Assembly (NCBI GenBank): GCA_037367355.1
Contig: CM074704.1
Coordinates: 2,294,001-2,358,000, forward strand
DNA: 64,000 nucleotides
Direction of reading: 5' to 3'
From: Neoscytalidium dimidiatum
Taxonomy: Eukaryota; Ascomycota; Dothideomycetes; Botryosphaeriales; Botryosphaeriaceae
Below are positions 61,901-64,000 of this stretch, one piece after another (positions within the stretch are counted from its first letter, which is position 1; each line of letters starts with the position of its first letter). The notes below the pieces were generated by a model. The model had not been told where the DNA came from, searched no databases, and saw nothing but the letters and a program-made list of their open reading frames with translations. The translations under genes and the position numbers were made by a program.

Positions 61901-63263
61901 ATATCCAAAAGTCAAACAAGAGTCCGGAAGGTAACCCATGAAGGGAGCGATGAAACAACATCGGGCTGGCCGCTTCGCCGCTTCACCGCCTCACGGGTCT
62001 CCCATTAGCATTCATGCTGTTACCACACTTGCAAGACTGAATTAGAAACTTGCGGCAACAACCTCGGGTCGTGCCTGATGGCCGGTAACAGTGAATCCAC
62101 TCGCTCCACATCGCAGCCCAATGCATGGGACCACGTCAGGACTTATATCACACGCCACTCCGGAGCTTACAAACTCTGTCTCTTCCGGACCAGGTAGATG
62201 CAGGCGGCCCTGTTAGACGAGGCCCGGTCCGTTCCGTATTCTGTCGTCACAACTCACCCCTTACCTGCAGGCACATAATCACTCCGTCACCATGGTTGTC
62301 ACACCGGTTGTTCGCAACACCCACTTACGACTATAACTTATCCCTCCCCCATAATATATCTTCTCCTCTTTACCCACCCGTTCACCGGTCTCATCCCCTA
62401 TTTCCTGCGAAGCAGACAACTTCGAACGTAGTCGGCAAGACGGTTGCTTCATTCCGCCGCCCCATAGTCAATGCTTCGAGCCAGAGCACCGGCTCGACTA
62501 CCGGCAGGGTCACTGAGCAGGTGTTACAAGCGGGCATCGGGGCAGCTCGCCCGCGGAAATCGCTAACCGACGCCTAAACGGAAACTCACCGCGCAATGCC
62601 CCATCTCCTTTATATGGCACTTGCGCATGCGGGCACCTCAACGTCGCTAAGGCAAGCGTCATACCTCATACGCACGTCAGTGGCGTTGCCCAAAATAAAA
62701 CAAAAGCACAGCCCAGTACTTCCACTCATAGCTTAGATCGCCATCTACAATCCCTAGCCAGAAATCCCATCAAACCCGTTTGAGCTGAACATCGTCCATT
62801 TTTGAACCCCTAGCATCCAAAGAGGAAATCATGTGGAAGCCTCTCCCCACTATTTCGCCGGCAAGACACTAGGTATGGCGCGTTCGAGGCTAATCGGCAC
62901 GAGCAGTAGCTCCGATCGTACCTTTTCTCAGCATCACATCTGCCAAGTCAAAGGAAGCACTGACGACGCAGCGTGTCGTATGCCGAGAACTCACTGCCTG
63001 AGGAGCGACCTCCGGAAAGCCTGGCAAAGGGACACCCCATCTCCCTCGGTGTTTGCTCCGGTCTGAACTGATCGCTTCCCGCGGCCACACTAGCAAGGAG
63101 TGCTCTGGCAAAACCGCCTCCTTGCCGCCATCACACCATGAAGGGCACCGAGCAGCAACGCAGAGCCGGACACGAAAGGTCATCCAATACACCCCTCCCA
63201 TCCCGCTCACTTCGTTGCCCTCCCGCCCTTCCCGCCCGATCACCGCCCAACGTCCATGCCTAT

Positions 63264-63284
63264 CACACACACACACACGCACAC
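63264..63284. repeat. (CA)n microsatellite
   Basis: Alternating c and a for about 21 bases, interrupted once by g, in gene-free DNA. Confidence 0.8.
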
Positions 63285-63501
63285 CCACTCACCACCTATA
63301 TCACCCACCCCACTATACCTGGCCCAAGCCCGCCCGCCCACACTCGCACACTTCTCGAACGCCGCAGAACCAGCCCGCCGGCAATTGGCCTGGACAACCT
63401 TCGACGGACAAAACCCGCGTCAGCGCATGAAAGAACGCAAAGGCCCCAGCCGCCGATCTTAAGGAAACCGGGAGGGGTTTCCTATATGGCGGGCGTCGTT
63501 G

Positions 63502-63520
63502 TTTTTTTTTTTTTTTTTTT
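63502..63520. repeat. Poly-T tract
   Basis: Nineteen consecutive T on the plus strand. A 16-base poly-A tract follows about 400 bp later. Confidence 0.85.
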
Positions 63521-63901
63521 CTGCTCGACGAGATACGGCCGCTGCACGCCTGCCCTCCACGATCCGTGCTCCCTCCTTCTCCTACGTGCCATCCTCTCCC
63601 TCCCCCCTCTCTGCTGTGTCGACAACAGAGTTGCTGGATGTACATCACTCCCGAAGGGCCCCCCCCCGTCTCTCTTCCGCCGTTGACGATCATAGCGCCA
63701 TTCCCCAAGCTCGTCGACCGGCCAAGCAAAAAGAGAAAAGAGCCGATGGAATGAAACGCAACCGACGTTGATGACCCCCCCCCTCGAAAAAAAAAGGGCC
63801 TCGCATCACGCCAAGCGGTCCGAGGTGCCCCAGCAAGCAACACGTCCATCAACTGCCCGCTGATCAAAGAAGAAGAAGAAGGGCCAGCCACCGGTGTTTG
63901 G

Positions 63902-63917
63902 AAAAAAAAAAAAAAAA
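63902..63917. repeat. Poly-A tract
   Basis: Sixteen consecutive A on the plus strand near the right edge. No target-site duplication or retroelement body was seen next to it. Confidence 0.8.
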
Positions 63918-64000
63918 GCGGTGGAGACTTGGAGCCGCGTTCTAGGCACTTCCTTCCCCCCATCCTCCTTCCCCACCCTCCTCGCTATGAATGGACCGGG

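Larger units (their letters stand above)
58975..64000. other. 5-kb right-end region with no supportable gene
   Basis: Read on both strands. Frames are short, overlapping and without domain content or coherent splicing. The right end becomes pyrimidine-rich and microsatellite-rich (CA, poly-T, poly-A tracts), as in a long leader or promoter of a gene just outside the window. No tRNA, transposase or terminal repeat was recognised. Confidence 0.4.

Noticed and set aside
63502..63917. Poly-T and poly-A tracts as ends of a retroelement
   Set aside because: No target duplications, no reverse transcriptase fragment, and the sequence between shows no element structure.

Overview
The window looks like nuclear DNA of a filamentous ascomycete (Pezizomycotina). 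Genes are densely packed on both strands. They are split by short GT-AG introns, mostly 47-65 nt, many with CTAAC/CTGAC-like branch points. The gene set is fungal: a Zn2Cys6 regulator, Mph1, Cft1, Caf120-like, Vta1, a ZIP transporter, GPI-anchored and Q/N-rich secreted proteins, and kinase-ankyrin fusions. The class cannot be fixed from the sequence alone. Gene models were built by hand; in each multi-exon model the exon lengths sum to a whole number of codons.

Left part (1-24.5 kb): a GH16 beta-glucanase running off the left edge; a 5.3-kb stretch with no supportable gene; snu114 (U5 snRNP GTPase) divergent from erg10 (acetoacetyl-CoA thiolase); a kinase-ankyrin protein; a ZIP zinc transporter; the DNA helicase mph1 with a long AT-hook extension; and a small Cys/Ser-rich GPI-type cell-surface protein.

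Middle (25-45.6 kb): F-actin capping protein beta; a Zn2Cys6 transcription factor whose first exon encodes half of the zinc cluster; an SDR protein lacking the catalytic lysine; a second kinase-ankyrin protein; an ER disulfide isomerase with an 8-nt microexon, divergent from vta1 (ESCRT/Vps4 cofactor); a small IFI6/IFI27-like membrane protein; a secreted Q/N-rich protein; and an LMBD1-type lysosomal/vacuolar cobalamin transporter.

Right part (45.9-64 kb): cft1 (CPSF160, pre-mRNA 3'-end processing), divergent from the LMBD1 gene; a Caf120/Skg3-like PH-domain protein (CCR4-NOT associated); a divergent BAH-PHD chromatin protein; then about 5 kb with simple repeats and no supportable gene.

Most genes are unrelated housekeeping genes, not one pathway. 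Several divergent pairs share short intergenic promoters (snu114/erg10, mph1/GPI protein, PDI/vta1, LMBD1/cft1, Caf120/BAH-PHD). The most unusual content is the pair of kinase-ankyrin paralogues 15 kb apart. They share an uncharacterised N-terminal region and an identical intron position, and look like a lineage-specific signalling or sensor family.
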